A stretch of 64,000 bases of DNA from Hippopus hippopus (taxonomy: Eukaryota > Mollusca > Bivalvia > Cardiida > Cardiidae). The stretch's first letter is position 1, and the number at the start of each line of letters is the position of its first letter. A program made the translations under genes and the position numbers. The DNA is taken from positions 41,430,252 through 41,494,251 of the forward strand of contig OX328096.1 of assembly GCA_946811185.2 (NCBI GenBank), in the 5' to 3' direction. Shown one piece after another: positions 21,588 to 33,465 of the stretch. The notes under the pieces are model-generated. The model worked only from the letters and a program-made list of their open reading frames with translations, did no database searches and was not told the origin of the DNA.

Positions 21588-22327
21588 TTATAAGGACGTA
21601 TTCAAAGTCGTCTGCTGCAAGTTTGTTTCAGGAGGTAGGGAGTTCACTTGTCTAAAATGTTTCTTTTTATGTAACTTAAGATTGTCTGTTCTTGCAAAAG
21701 CTTTGTTACAGATATCACATTTAAACGGCTTTTCCCCAGTATGCGTGCGCCTATGTCTTTCTTTATCCCGTAACTGTCCAAACTTCCATCCACACAAATC
21801 ACATGTGTATTTCTTCTGAGTATGTACCACGGTATTCATATGCTGTTGTAACATTTCCTGGTTTGGAAATTTTAAAGGACAAATGCTACATTTTAACCAC
21901 AATTCCTTGTTAATCAAACTTTTCTCTGCAACTGTTTTAACATGCACAATTTCACTTTCATTGTTTGGAGTATTAACAATCACAGTTCTCACTCCTTTCT
22001 CCCCATTAGACTTCCCCAACATTGCATTGTATGGAGAATTTGGATCAATTGCATTAGATGGAACAGTTTTATTTAGTTCTTCTACGCTATTGCATCCGTA
22101 ACCAACAAGTGGGATATCTGTTTCCTTCTCCTTCAAGAAAACACCGTCTCTTAGTTCGTCCAGACTCATATGAGCGAATGAACTGTTTGAGTCCTCAGGC
22201 CCGATGTCCACTCCCAATGTATTACAACTGGACCTTTTTTCCGCCTGATTGCCTTCTTCATCATCACTAGCGGTACCTATGTTGTATCTTGGAATTTTGG
22301 GTTTTCTGTATGATGCTCGTGAAGTGT
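21588..22327 (-). CDS. Zinc-finger gene last exon (three C2H2 fingers)
   Basis: Acceptor TTCTTTAG, phase 1 in, stop at 21588. Fingers: CSICPLKFPNQEMLQQHMNT (first), CDLCGWKFGQLRDKERHRR.. (second), CDICNKAFARTDNLKLHKKK (third). An acidic stretch (ASDDEEGNQAEK) lies near the exon start. Confidence 0.9.
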
Positions 22328-25300
22328 CTAAAGAAGAAAAAAAGTGTATAAAGCTAAAAGGCTTAGCTTTCATGTCTTAACTCTTTCCCGGACGAGACAA
22401 ATTATACTTCTCCATATTGATAGCATTTGCAGACAACAATTACACTGTGGCTCAACTGATAGGATTTGTGGTTATCTGCATTTCTCCTTTTCCCCACAAT
22501 GTTTTTCAAAGCCTCCTTTCTCAGGATTGTTGAGCCAGGGGATTGTTTGGTAAAGGTTTGAAGAACTTGGTAAATAAAACACATCTTTTCTCTTGGTAAA
22601 CAAAACTCATTTATTACAGTTATACAAGGCCATTTTGACTAGATTACCTGTAAAAAATAAGCCATGCTCTGGTTTAACTCATTTCTCTGATGTATAAATA
22701 CCAAGCAAGTCATCACATAATTATGGACCAATAAAACCCTTTTTGTCTCATAACTGACTGAATCATGACGTAGAATTGTCCTCGGACATTGATAAAGTTT
22801 ACAAAAAGCAAAGAGTTTTGACCCAGGTCAAGCTGACCCGAGCCAATACTTTTTTCAGATCCATTGGCGTCCTAAGATGCTCTGAAGGGGATAAACTATT
22901 ACCTTGTGTTTTACCAGATTTCCTTGTTTCCATTCCTTGGCAATCAGACTCTAGGAGACCGGTTTTTACATCATGATGAAGATCAATAGATGTTCCTTGT
23001 ATTTCACCACTTATGGTTTTCTTCGGATCATCTTTCTTAATTCTTTCTGTTATCTCTTCTATCTTACTAGATAAAGTCTTCTTAGCTTTGTCCTTCAGAT
23101 CTACATTTCCTTCTTTATCAGAATAAATCAGCCTATTTGACTGTGAATATGGTGTCAGATCTTTACTCCTATCTGTATATCTCATTCCCATTGCTGCAGT
23201 ATCAGGACTTGTAAAAAAGTCATTTGTATTTTCTATAGCATCAACAATTACTGGAGTTAAATTCACCAAAGGTACAGGTCTAGCTTGATTCTCTGGTGTT
23301 TGTTCTTCAGTTTTACTTAAGTGTCCAAATTCTTCAAGAGTGCTAAGTCTCTGTCCAGGATCTTCCTGTGTTTTCACAACAACAGGTGATAAACTGTTCT
23401 GTGCTGGGACTGGAAGTGTCTGTGAATCACCATTATTTACATAATTTGGAGGCTCAGTACCAGTAACTTTACAACTGTTTGACAATCTGGGATCACAGTT
23501 TGTACTGATTGGTGTTAATACATTCTCTTGTGAATGCTTGCGCTTCACATTGTGAATTTTCCTGGCTTCCTGTGCTCTACTGACTGTAGTTTCGGAAGAT
23601 CTGTTATTGACAGTTTGGTTGCATTGTGAGCCTTTGGTTTTTGCTGACTCTGCAATAATCACATTCAGAGTTAACTACCGGTAGTTAAACAAAGAAAAAA
23701 AAATGTTAAGGGGGCTGTTAAACCTTGGTCTGAAAGCCCTCAATTCCGTTTACTTCTTCATAAGAAAACATTGTAACTCCTTTTCTGTAATTAAGATCAG
23801 AGTATACTGTTCTACTAAGTATGATCCTGGGTTACAGTGTCTTCACAAAACACAAAAAGGTGCCCATATTCAACTTTATTTCTTTCTATCACCAGTTTAG
23901 TATCTATTTTAGACTGTTGTGGAACACATTGTTGTAAAACACTAAATAAGACCTTGGTAAAAGCAGCAAAAAAATTGCTATTGTCCAGAATGCCTCAACA
24001 AAGACAACAAAGTAGATCAAAGATCAGACTGCAGTCTGATCTTAATCTTCACTGGCTGCAAAGACAGCTATGGGCAAAAAAAGGCAATTAGGTGGTTAAC
24101 ACAGATATAGTGTCAAAAAAAAGCAATTCTTGGTTACAAGCAAACTGTCTTTTTGCCACAATGTTTTCACAGTGTTCTGATGCAACACAGAAAAATTGTA
24201 TGTAGCTAGTAATGATATGACTCATACTCTGTGAAAAGGGGCTTTAATGCATCTACATGTATCAACCCATGACAGCCTCAGCAGTCAGCACAGGATGACC
24301 ATAGTCAAAGCTATGGGTAAATTTTCTACATGTCCAAGGGCCATTCTGCCTTATTATTCTGGAGGTTGTTAAACAAAATTGGTTTTTATGGATCCATATT
24401 TACATGATGCCTTGCTTGGTAGAACACACCACAGAGATGCATTAAACCCTCTTTTTCCAGAGCACTGCTCATATAAATATGTAGTTTCCATACAGTTTAT
24501 GAAGGAAACAGCCACAGAAAAAGACAGAACAGTTACTAAAGTGAATAATGGGATCAGTTTTACCACACAATCTAAAGTTTTAACAACCCTAGATACACAC
24601 AACAAAGGTTTGAGTGAAAAAGTAAAATATTTATAGTTGTTCAACATCATACTCATTTTGCCCTTTGAGGATTGGTCTACAGAATATTCAAAGTGCATAT
24701 AAAACACTAACCATTCAAGCAGTAGGATAGGAACTGGGCCTTCAGCTGCTCCCTGCTTTGTAGAAAACCTTGACCAGCGTTAGAGCCAAAAAAACACATT
24801 GAACCATCCAATGTACTAGCTGTCAGAAGCAGACTCTCTTCCCCTGTTTGTTCATACAACTGCTCCACCTAAAAAAACAGATTTTCTTAACCCTTTACCA
24901 AAAGACAAAATTTTGGATTTGTCTAAATAGAAGGCAATTGCAGGGGACAAATTGAATGTAGCTTAAAAGGGAGAAGTTGTCTGAGAAAGGCTAGAAAACA
25001 CTGTGGGAAATGCTGGTTACTAGTATTTTCTCCTTTTTTCACAATGTTTTCGAAAGCTTTCTTACTCGGGGTCATTAAAACTGCATATTGTGTGGCAAAG
25101 TGTTAACTCACAAAGACCAAACCATAAAGAAAAGGTGAAATTGTTATTTGAATGTATACATTGGTATACTTTAGTTTCAATATTCATTTAAATTTAAGTA
25201 AAAAGTAAAGCCCTTGCCAAGGTTTGTATCTGTGCTGTCAGAAAGGCTTTTACAATGATTTTAAATCCAGGTATCGTTTGTAAAGTAGCTAGATCTCTGA

Positions 25301-28300
25301 CCACCATACTGTATAAACTGTGCCTTCATAAACTGAAGAAAAAGAAATTTATATAAGTGAAAAAAAGAAAAAAAATTAGTACATATTATAAAACAGGATA
25401 TATCGACTGATGCCTGGTGTTTTATCTGGGATGCGGTCAAAAACGTACCCAAACCAAAACATACCCAAAAAATAAGTCAAAACGTACCCAAAAGTAAAGT
25501 CTAAATGTACCCAAAATTTAAGTCAAAATGAACCCAAAAAGAAATTTTCTTTGTACCAATTTCAATGTTAGATATAAATAAAACACATTATGTATTTTAC
25601 CTTTTAAGGATGGTTTAACTCCAAACTCACTTTATATGCTTTTAATTCTTTAAAATGAATCATGTTTTCAAACCCAAGTTACATTCAATTATGGGTGATG
25701 TGTTTTAGTCAGGACTAATCAGGTTTAACAAACTAGTTGTTATTTAAAAGTTTTATTTTCATAAAAGATGATTTACACAATGTTGACAAAATGTTACATA
25801 CTATTATTCAAATTTGATAACCTTTTTTTTTTTTAAGGTTTACAAAAAATATGTTAGTCAATTTATGTTTGAAATGACACAAAATTAACAATTTTTTTTT
25901 TCTACTACAAAACACAAGTTACCTTTAACCACATGATCCATAGTATTAACAATTCTTCTGAAAATGGCTTTTGAAAACTGTGGAAAAAAGAAGAAAAAGC
26001 TGGTAACTATTTCTCCTTTTCTCATGATGTTTTCTACCCTTCCAAGCCTTATCTAATTTGTTTGCAAAGGTTTTCAATCTGGAGGAGTCAAAGATTTATA
26101 TTTTGGAAAAGAGTTAAGTTTACAATATTTTTAGTGCAGAATATATTTTATAATATTTCTCTTCCCCCCCCCCCCAAAAAAAAAATTCATTTGTTAACAT
26201 TTTAATTAAATGAAAAATAGTATAAATGTTACTTGTAATGATAAGTAAATGTAACTGAGTCACTTCTCTCACACATCCAAATTTTAGACTTGTCCATATT
26301 TAGGGCATTTCCAGATGATAAAAATGCTACAAAGAGCTTCTAAGGGTAGAAAAGGAGAATATGAGAAGAAGTTTCATGCAGATCAGTAACTGAATTTTAA
26401 AATTCAACTCTTCAGTTTTTCATCTGATTTCCTTTAATTCACTGAGTGAACTGTCTCTCAAATCATAAAAATGTTTACAAACAATTAAATTCATTACCAT
26501 GCAATCTACAACAGGTTAAAGACCATGTGGACAATTTATTAGTTTGTTACACTCTTCTTGAGTGTGCAAATTGCAACTTTGCTATCCAAACAATGTATCA
26601 TTTATCTCATTTCTTTACTTGTGTTGATGCTTGTGAATGTTTTTTATGCGTAAAATATATATTGATAATAATGGATAAAGATATTTAGGTATCTCATGCC
26701 TTTTCATTGATATCAATTGTATTTAAAAAAAAAAAACAGATATTTTTACCATGAAGCATTTTATCTACTTAGCTATGTAATGTTTAATCATTGATTTTAA
26801 TCTTATAAGGCAAATTTAAAATAAAGCAGAATTAAAAATCAATAACATCAAAATGGTGAATACAACAATTTCTATTAATTTGTACAAAGATGGAAGATAA
26901 AAACAGTATAAAAATCATGGGTACATTTTGACTTCACATTGGGTACCTTTTGACTTCAGTTGGGTACGTTTTGACTCCACATGGGCATGTTTTGACTTGG
27001 GTACGTTTTGGTTTGGGTTCGTTTTGACTGTAAACCGTTTTATCTTGACCCATGGAGTGCCAAATGCTAAACAGATATTCAGAAATAAGACCCAAATAAA
27101 CGCAAAGTTGAGATTGATTTTATCTAAAAATAGCTCAGCAAAGCGGTCACTGCAGATCAAGGGTCAGATTGCACAATTTTGCTGTTAGATCTTGATTTAC
27201 ACTGGGTTTAAAAGCAACTGTAATTATAAAAGGCCCTTCAATAACCAATTCCTCTGGAGAAAGTGGTGAAAGAAAGTAGCTCATGAAAACACATACATCT
27301 AAGTTCAAGTCAAATTGCATTTAAGTAACCGTATTTAACTTAAAGTAGATCTAGAACATGGCTTTAAAAGGTATGTGTAAAAGAGCCTGCATACTATCAA
27401 AAAAAAAAAAAAATCATGCACGAATTCCCATTACATTTTGCCAAGGACTGAAGTATAATCAAAAGTATTGAAATATTTACTCATATATATAATCCAGTAC
27501 TAACTGAATAAAGATACTATCATTTAAAATATGCAGAATCAAAAGTAAAGTGAGATGAGAAAAACATATTTGCAGCTATTGCCACAAAACTTTTCGATAA
27601 CCAAGGGAGGAAACAATGTTAAAAACTGAGAAGGGAGACCACTCTAAAAATTCAAGGGACAGTAAATAAGAATTGTCTCCCTTAGACCAAAAGCTCCGGG
27701 TTTGAATCCCGTGATGAGCTGGTCAACCCCACGAACTATCGACTTGTAACACAGAGCTACAAGTGGCTAAGATTTCGTGGAAACAGTCACCGAGAGTCAT
27801 GAGACTATGAGTATATCTTGTAAAAACTTGTTCCAAAATCGATTTGAGGTAATTAAGTTGAAATCGAATTCAAAAAGATTTTAAGAAAAGTGCAAGCTTG
27901 CAGGTTCTATGATTCCTAGTGCAAGGGAAAGATATGTTGTCAGTACTATTTACTTAACCCTTAAACACACCAACCCTAACTTTTAACAATCCTTAGAATG
28001 AGAGGTTTTGAAATATTTGCAGGAAAAAAAAAGCTGGCAACCGGCATATTCTTCTTTTTTCCGCGGTTGTTTTCTAACCTTTCAAGGCCTAGCCAGGGAT
28101 CGTATATACACACGATCCCTGGCCTATCCAATAGTGTTAGTGATATTAGAGTTATCGCTTGTGAATGCTTTCAAATTCTCGAGTAGAAATTTGCCTTGCT
28201 GTAAAGTGTAAGAAAAATTTTGTCGTCGGGTCAAGAGTGAATCCATATGCTCTCTAATTCATACTAACATGGATCTATCACTAATATTATCTATTTACGT

Positions 28301-29256
28301 ACAATACATGCTGAGGGGGAGTTTGCAATGGATAAGTTATCTTAGTTTTACAGAACAGATGTATTAGAACAAAAATAAAAAGTCAAAGTCATATTATGTA
28401 TACAACAAGGCATTTGTCAAGCTCTCCCCCCCCCCTCTCTATCTCTGTCTCTACTTAAAAAGAAAACTTTTCTCTTGAGTGAGAATGACATACGAAAAGG
28501 CTTAAGCTAAATATATAGAGTAAATGACTTGTTTAAGGACTGATAAACACAAAGAATGCTATGGACAGCAACCTTTTCCTCCTTGACAAACATTGCAAGA
28601 CTTTTGGTTTTATGTATGGATCATTTATACAGGGTTATGGCATGTTTAGGGATGTTGTACCGTGCATTTTGTAAAGGTGTTATTCGCATATGGCCTGCAA
28701 CACACGAAAAGGGGTATTCGGACATTTGCGTAAAGTGTCGTCGTGGATCAGCCTACGCAGTCCGCGCAGGCTAATCCGAAACGACACTTTCCGTTTTTAT
28801 GTAATTTTCTGTTTTGCACAAGTCTACTGTAGCAGAAAGTCTAATGTAGTCGTAAAGTGCCGTCTCGGATTAGCCTGCGCGGACTGCGCAGGCTGATCCG
28901 AGACGACACTTTACGCAAATGTCCGAATGCCCCTTTTCGCGTGTTGCAAGCCATATGTAAACACTATTATATAGTAATATACCAACAAAATAGTTTATAA
29001 AATAACACTAAATTTTATGGCTGCTAGCTCCGGGACAGAATGAAAATCAAGACGTGTGAAAATCTTTAATAGCAAGTCAGTAGTGTAAATAAGGCTGCCT
29101 GTTTTACATTCATGAATAACTGGCTGTTGAAAAACTTTTATCCAAGTTGAGAGTTAATTTTTACACCGCTAAGACAGAGCAGTTCTATTTGTTTCCATTG
29201 GTAGTATGTAGATCGAGTTTATTCAATACCTCTGGAGAAAATGAAGCAGGCACCAT
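21588..29256 (-). CDS. C2H2 zinc-finger protein, spliced gene
   Basis: Exons in transcript order: 29256-29230 (tentative first exon, MVPASFSPE), 24868-24712, 23649-22903, 22327-21588; about 556 residues. Phases agree at each join (0, 1, 1). An N-terminal block of ~50 residues (EQLYEQTGEESLLLTASTLD.., AGQGFLQSREQLKAQFLSYC) looks like a folded module but I do not recognise it. A long, low-complexity, Ser/Thr/Lys-rich and probably disordered middle follows. Three C-terminal C2H2 fingers lie at about residues 457-479, 486-506 and 514-534. Fingers 2 and 3 are joined by a canonical TGEKPFK linker, which suggests sequence-specific nuclear DNA binding. Finger 1 has an H-x5-H spacing. The gene is convergent with the ten-cysteine protein gene. 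Confidence 0.82.
22378..22560 (+). repeat. TTAA MITE in the last intron of the zinc-finger gene
   Basis: TTAACTCTTTCCCGGACGAG to GATTGTTTGGTAAAGGTTTG; the left palindrome arm is lost. About 50 bp from the acceptor of the last exon. Confidence 0.7.
22658..22870 (+). repeat. GAGCCATGCTCTG MITE, truncated right
   Basis: TAAGCCATGCTCTGGTTTAA to CCAATACTTTTTTCAGATCC. It ends 33 bp from the donor of zinc-finger exon 3, and the palindrome sits in between. Confidence 0.65.
22903..23649 (-). CDS. Zinc-finger gene exon 3 (disordered linker)
   Basis: 747 nt, acceptor TTATTGCAG, donor ACACAAG|GTAATA, phase 1 at both ends. Rich in Ser, Thr, Lys, Glu and Pro, with a basic cluster (KIHNVKRKHSQ) that may serve as a nuclear signal. 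No recognised domain. Confidence 0.82.
24218..24475 (-). repeat. GAGCCATGCTCTG MITE, inverted
   Basis: GACTCATACTCTGTGAAAAG left; TTTTCCAGAGCACTGCTCAT right; TTGTTAAACAAAATTGGTTT inside. Inverse order relative to 34451. Confidence 0.72.
24712..24868 (-). CDS. Zinc-finger gene exon 2
   Basis: Acceptor GTTTTTTTAG, donor GAATG|GTTAGT, phase 0 to 1. It encodes VEQLYEQTGEESLLLTASTL and AGQGFLQSREQLKAQFLSYC. Open throughout, and its phase fits the next exon. Confidence 0.75.
24887..25106 (+). repeat. TTAA MITE next to zinc-finger exon 2
   Basis: TTAACCCTTTACCAAAAGAC starts 19 bp from the acceptor of exon 2 (minus strand); TTGTGTGGCAAAGTGTTAA end. The acceptor's polypyrimidine tract lies between exon and MITE. 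Confidence 0.82.
25436..27030. mobile_element. Candidate transposon with inverted arrays of a 16-bp motif
   Basis: The left end (25436-25545) contains repeated TCAAAACGTACCCAAA motifs. The right end (26920-27030) contains the reverse complement, TTTGGGTACGTTTTGA, repeated. The outermost blocks (GTCAAAA..CGTACCCAAACCAAAAC) pair across 1.5 kb. The interior is AT-rich, with a TTAA MITE remnant at 25925-26115 and no transposase frame. Confidence 0.6.
27955..28230 (+). repeat. TTAA MITE with an internal 17-bp inverted duplication
   Basis: TTAACCCTTAAACACACCAA start, AAGCTGGCAACCGGCATATT palindrome, then GCCAGGGATCGTATATACAC / ACGATCCCTGGC. The last pair is an extra short inverted repeat not seen in other copies. 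Confidence 0.65.
28688..28956. mobile_element. 269-bp two-hairpin MITE, copy 2
   Basis: Same length and structure as 18607-18875: ATATGGCCTGCAACAC ... GTTGCAAGCCATAT, with two internal hairpins. High identity suggests recent activity. Confidence 0.9.
29230..29256 (-). CDS. Zinc-finger gene, candidate first coding exon
   Basis: ATG GTG CCT GCT TCA TTT TCT CCA GAG|GTATTG, 9 codons, phase 0, matching the phase-0 start of the next exon. The joined product reads FSPEVEQLYEQTGEESLLL without a break. Short, so tentative; another upstream start is possible. Confidence 0.42.
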
Positions 29257-30975
29257 TGAAAATATCCGTGCAAATTATGGTTGATCAACATTATTGAAGG
29301 TTTGTGGCAGTTTTAAAAAGTGCACCTTCAGTTCAGTGATGGTCCGATATTTTGCAGTCCAAAGGGCTCCATGTTATGAATATTAGAAAACTGGCGGTTC
29401 TGTTAAATAATGTTAATTCTGTTGATGTAGTTTGAACCAAAAGAGTCCTTGCATAATTTGTTGCATGTTGAGGTTTATTATTTTCTTTGCATCCAGTTGT
29501 TAACTACTATCTTACTGTCATGGTTTCTTAGATCTGTTATTGAATATTGACCAAAGTGGTGAAATGGAACAAGAAGAGAGCCAATCCTCTTATTAATAGA
29601 TTTATTTTCTTACTTTATTTTCTCTTTTCCTGATTCTATATGGGCTTAAAATTGCTTACAGATCCATTATCAAAAGAATTTTATCAGACGTAAATCGAAA
29701 TCGGCTGCATGCAGAAATGGTGTACGACTAATGGTCTAAGGGAGCAAACTCGTACTACACTTATTTCTACTTATACGGAAGTCGCTTCCCTTGCTTTTGT
29801 AGCCGGCAAAAAACGAAAGACGAATCATCGGGTAATGTATTGAAAGTTTATAGTGCGTAAAGACAATGGATTTATAAACGGTCGCATTCGTCGATTGAAG
29901 TAGATCCTATTTGTTTTTATGATCAGAGCATAACTCTTTCTACGCTCAAGATATTATGTCATAAGACAGAATTAACAGCAGTAAAAGGTGTTATAACACC
30001 TACATAATTTAGTCGGTAGTCTCCCTTGTTTTTCGTAACACGTAAACACAACACGCGCCAAAATTCAAGTTGCGGAAATGGTGTAATTATCAAAGGAACA
30101 CTTCACCTGCAACGTAATGAAATTGTAAATCAATGAAAAAGTGAATGCGATAACCTATATCACTTAAAGCACACTTACAAAATGCTTGTGATATTACAAA
30201 ACAAAGTTAGGTATCTCATGTTTTCGTCCACGTAGGTTATCGAAAAATATCGTCATGCCTAGTTGTAGTATATCTATCATTAAAAATTCCCAGAGATCTT
30301 TTACGGGTATCTAGAAATAAACGAATAGATATCTAGCCCTCTTGTTGAAAGCTTTTTATCGAAAGAATTGATCGATTTTTTTTTTTTGGAGGGAGGGGGA
30401 GGGAAAGCGCGGATTTATACAAAATAAAGGGAGGTCACTTTTCATAAATTCGATTTTAAGGCTGTACGAGTTTTTTCCCTTTGACCATTAAAAAAAAAAA
30501 AAAAAAATAGGGAAACGCCCTACCATCCCCATCGTTTCGAAATGTTTTCAAATATCCATTGCCTTCATTCACTCTCATTATACATTTTGACAAGTGTAAA
30601 AAACATTGTTAATTGCATGATATCTAAATAGAACGAGACTGCAATTCCATAATATTTACACTCTATATTGTTTGGTGGCAGCTACTCCAAATGAAGCACA
30701 AATGCTTCCTGGATAACAGTGAAAACTTCTGCCTAAATAGATCTAGACCTAGCTGTCACTAATGAGTAATGAGCACGATTAGTACTTTTTGTCATCAGTC
30801 AAATGTTTTTGTAAAACACTGCTAAATACTACTAGATCTAGTTAGATTCTATACGAGGGGAATTTAAAAGTATCTGGAAAAGTGACATAACTTTCTTAAT
30901 TAAACAACTTCATGTCAAAAATTTTTGCCAAAGATACTTTGAAATTTGTTTCATATCTATCTATTTTGAACAAAT
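29257..30975. other. Upstream region of the zinc-finger gene
   Basis: No exon recognised. It is less repeat-dense than its neighbours, with CG-containing stretches at 29750-30150 and a GCGCCAAAA (E2F-like) at 30055, so it may include the promoter. Homopolymer runs at 30374-30386 and 30488-30507. A CTCCCTTAGACC / GGTCTAAGGGAG inverted pair links 27676 and 29732. Confidence 0.4.
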
Positions 30976-30981
30976 GAAAAA

Positions 30982-32600
30982 AGAGGGCCATGATGGCCCT
31001 GAAGTCACTCACCTGAGTCTTTTGACCAAACATGACCCATTTTCAATCTCTTTTGAGATATAATGACAAACATTTTACCAAGCTTTCATAATTATTGGAC
31101 TGAAAATTTGGCCTCTAGCTTGTACACAAGCTTTTTCTAGAATTTCTCTCAGTGACCTACTTTTTAGCCCAACATAACCCATTTTCCCATTGTAGATATT
31201 ATCAAAACAAAGATTCTGACCACCTTTCATAAGTAATGGACAGGAAATGTGGCCTCTAAATTGAAAACAAAGTTTTTCCAAGATTTGACATGGCAACCTA
31301 TTTTCAATTTCATCTTATTGATCACCAAGAAAAACATTCTGACTAATTTTCATGAGTATTGGACAGAGATTGTTTTGAATTTAGAGCTACACAAGCTATT
31401 TTAAAGATTGGACCTGGTGACCTAGTTTTTGACCCAATGTGACCCATTTTCAAACTCATTCAAGATATCATTATGACAAACATTCTGAACAACTTTCAAG
31501 AGTATTGAACTAGGTAAAGATTTGACCTAGTGACCTAATTTTTCACCTGACCTGGCCCATTTTCAAAGTCTTCTAAGATGTCATCAAGACAAACATTCTG
31601 ACCAACTTTCATGAGTATTGGACTGAAAATGTGCCTCTAGAGCATACACAAGGTTTTTCAAAGATTGGTCCCTGTGACCTAGTTTTTGACCCAACATGAC
31701 CCATCTTCAAGCTCGTCCAAGATAACATCAAGACAAAATTTCTGACAAACTTTTATGAGTGTCTGACTGAAAATGTGGTCTCTAGAGCATACACAAGGTT
31801 TTTCTAAGATTTGACCTAGTTTTTCACCCGACATGACCCATTTTCAAACTTGTCCGAGAAATCATCAAGACAAACATTCTGACCAACTTTCGAGAGTATT
31901 GGACAGAAAATATGGCCTCTAGAGTGTGCACAAGGTTTTTCTAAGATTTGACCAAGTGACCTAATTTTTGAACTCGCATGACCCATTTACAAACTCATCT
32001 GAGATATCATCAAGACAAACATTCTGACCAAGTTTCATGAGTATTGCACTGAAAATGTGGCCTCTAGAGCGTACACAAGGTTTTTCTAAGATTTGACCTA
32101 GTGATCTAGTTTTTGACCCGACATGACCCAACTTCAAACTCATCCGAGATATTATCAAGACAAACATTCTGACCAACTTTCAAAAGTTCTGGATTGAAAA
32201 TGTGGCCTCTAGAGCATACACAAGGTTTTTCTAAGATTTGACCTAGTGATCTAGTTTTTGACCCAACATGACCCATCTTCAATCTCATTCGAGATATTAT
32301 CAAGACAAACATTCTGACCAACTTTCAAAAGTTCTGGACTGAAAATGTGGCCTCTAGAGCATACACAAGGTTTTTCTAAGATTTGATCTAGTGACCTAGT
32401 TTTTCACCCGACATAACCCATTTTCAAACTCATCTGAGCTATCATTAAGACGAAAATTCTGACCAAGTTTCATGAGTATCGAACTGAAAATGTGGCCTCT
32501 AGAGCATACACAAGGTAAAAGTTGACGACGCACGACAGACAACGGACACAGCACGATCACAAAAGCTCACCTTGAGCACTTTGGGCTCAGGTGAGCTAAA
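30982..32600 (+). mobile_element. Pearl-like element, 145-bp tandem units (family 1)
   Basis: Start AGAGGGCCATGATGGCCCTG and CACTCACCTGAG; end GGGCTCAGGTGAGCTAAA, giving short inverted termini. About 11 units with a 145-bp period (ACCCATTTTCAAACTCATC recurs at ~31440, 31836, 31980, 32125, 32270, 32415); earlier units are shortened. Then GACGACGCACGACAGACAAC and a terminal hairpin. ORFs across the array are repeat artefacts. Confidence 0.85.
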
Positions 32601-32959
32601 AAAACAGAAAACTACATTAAATAAACCAATGCCAATTCCTCAGTCAGTATAGCAAGTCAAGTAAAGTTGAGTTTGACAAACATGCTCACAAAAGGATTAA
32701 ATCGTGTCTGCAGAATCATTCTGAAGAAGGTAAATTTATGTTGTTAAAACACATCACGCTTTGCACCAGATTAACACCTGCCTACGGACTCACATGTCAT
32801 ATAGAATAGTGCTTAAATTATTAAGTAAGATACTTTAACAACAATTGTAGGTTGCCGATGAGATCTGGTATGGAGCAGTAAAGAAAGATCAATGGTACCT
32901 TTCCAGAAATATCCTAAATTATACCATGTCCATTCTTCTGTAGTCACCATAGCAACATT

Positions 32960-33180
32960 AATTAATTCTTTTCCACATGATAATGAATTGCAATGACATT
33001 GAGGAAGAAGGCTCTTGAAAACATTGTGAGAAAAGGAGAAACTGCTGGTAACCAGTAGTTTCTCCTTTTCCCACATTGTTTTCTACCTTTTCAAAGGCAA
33101 ATATTGCAATTTATACAACATTTGTTGTGTTCAAATGCTTTGGATAACTCTAAATGTTGGTCATGTGGTAAAGCATTACA
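32960..33180 (+). repeat. TTAA MITE with a variant palindrome
   Basis: TAATTCTTTTCCACATGATA start, GAGAAACTGCTGGTAACCAG then TAGTTTCTCC palindrome, TCATGTGGTAAAGCATTA end. Both arms carry the same A-T to C-G change. Confidence 0.8.
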
Positions 33181-33242
33181 GGAGTTGGAGACTGAGACAG
33201 TAAAGCATTCTGTATACAGTATATAACGGGGCGGGGGGGGGG

Positions 33243-33465
33243 GGTCCTGCGTGGCTCAGTGGTAGTATAGGACTCCTGACTTAGAGGCCCCAGCTTTGAG
33301 CCTCACTCAGTCCTCTTAGTTTTTCATGGTAGTGTCCTTGGGCAAGACACCTCAGAGCCCTAGCCTAGTACTGGTGAAACCCTGGAACTACATGAATACA
33401 TGTACAATGATATATCTGAAATAATGTTTAAAGCGGCGTAAAACACCATTCAATCAATCAGTATA
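33243..33465 (+). repeat. tRNA-derived SINE
   Basis: The tRNA-like head has an A box (GCGTGGCTCAGTGGTAGTAT) and a decayed B box (AGCTTTGAGCCTC). The body has GTCCTTGGGCAAGACACCTC; the tail is GGCGTAAAACACCATTCAAT plus ATTCAATCAATCA repeats. Confidence 0.85.

Larger units (their letters stand above)
24869..29229 (-). other. Zinc-finger gene intron 1 contents
   Basis: No further coding exon is convincing. It holds a TTAA MITE (24887-25106), the candidate TIR element (25436-27030) with a nested MITE remnant, a GATCAGACTGC palindrome at 27140-27200, a decayed MITE at 27955-28230, CT-rich DNA at 28423-28452 and the two-hairpin MITE at 28688-28956. Confidence 0.5.

Noticed and set aside
25261..25452. 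Minus-strand ORF with KAQFIQYGGQRSSYFTNDTW resembling part of the zinc-finger exon 2 end
   Set aside because: It ends in a stop before any good donor, and its phase does not fit; the similarity is limited to a few residues.
27676..27830. Possible tRNA gene or SINE head (GGGTTTGAATCCCG resembles a B box)
   Set aside because: No A box at the right distance and no acceptor-stem pairing; at best an old SINE fragment.
31961..32321. Repeated minus-strand ORFs (MVRMFVLIISRM...)
   Set aside because: They come from the 145-bp tandem units of a pearl-like element and repeat at the same period; no sign of protein-level constraint.
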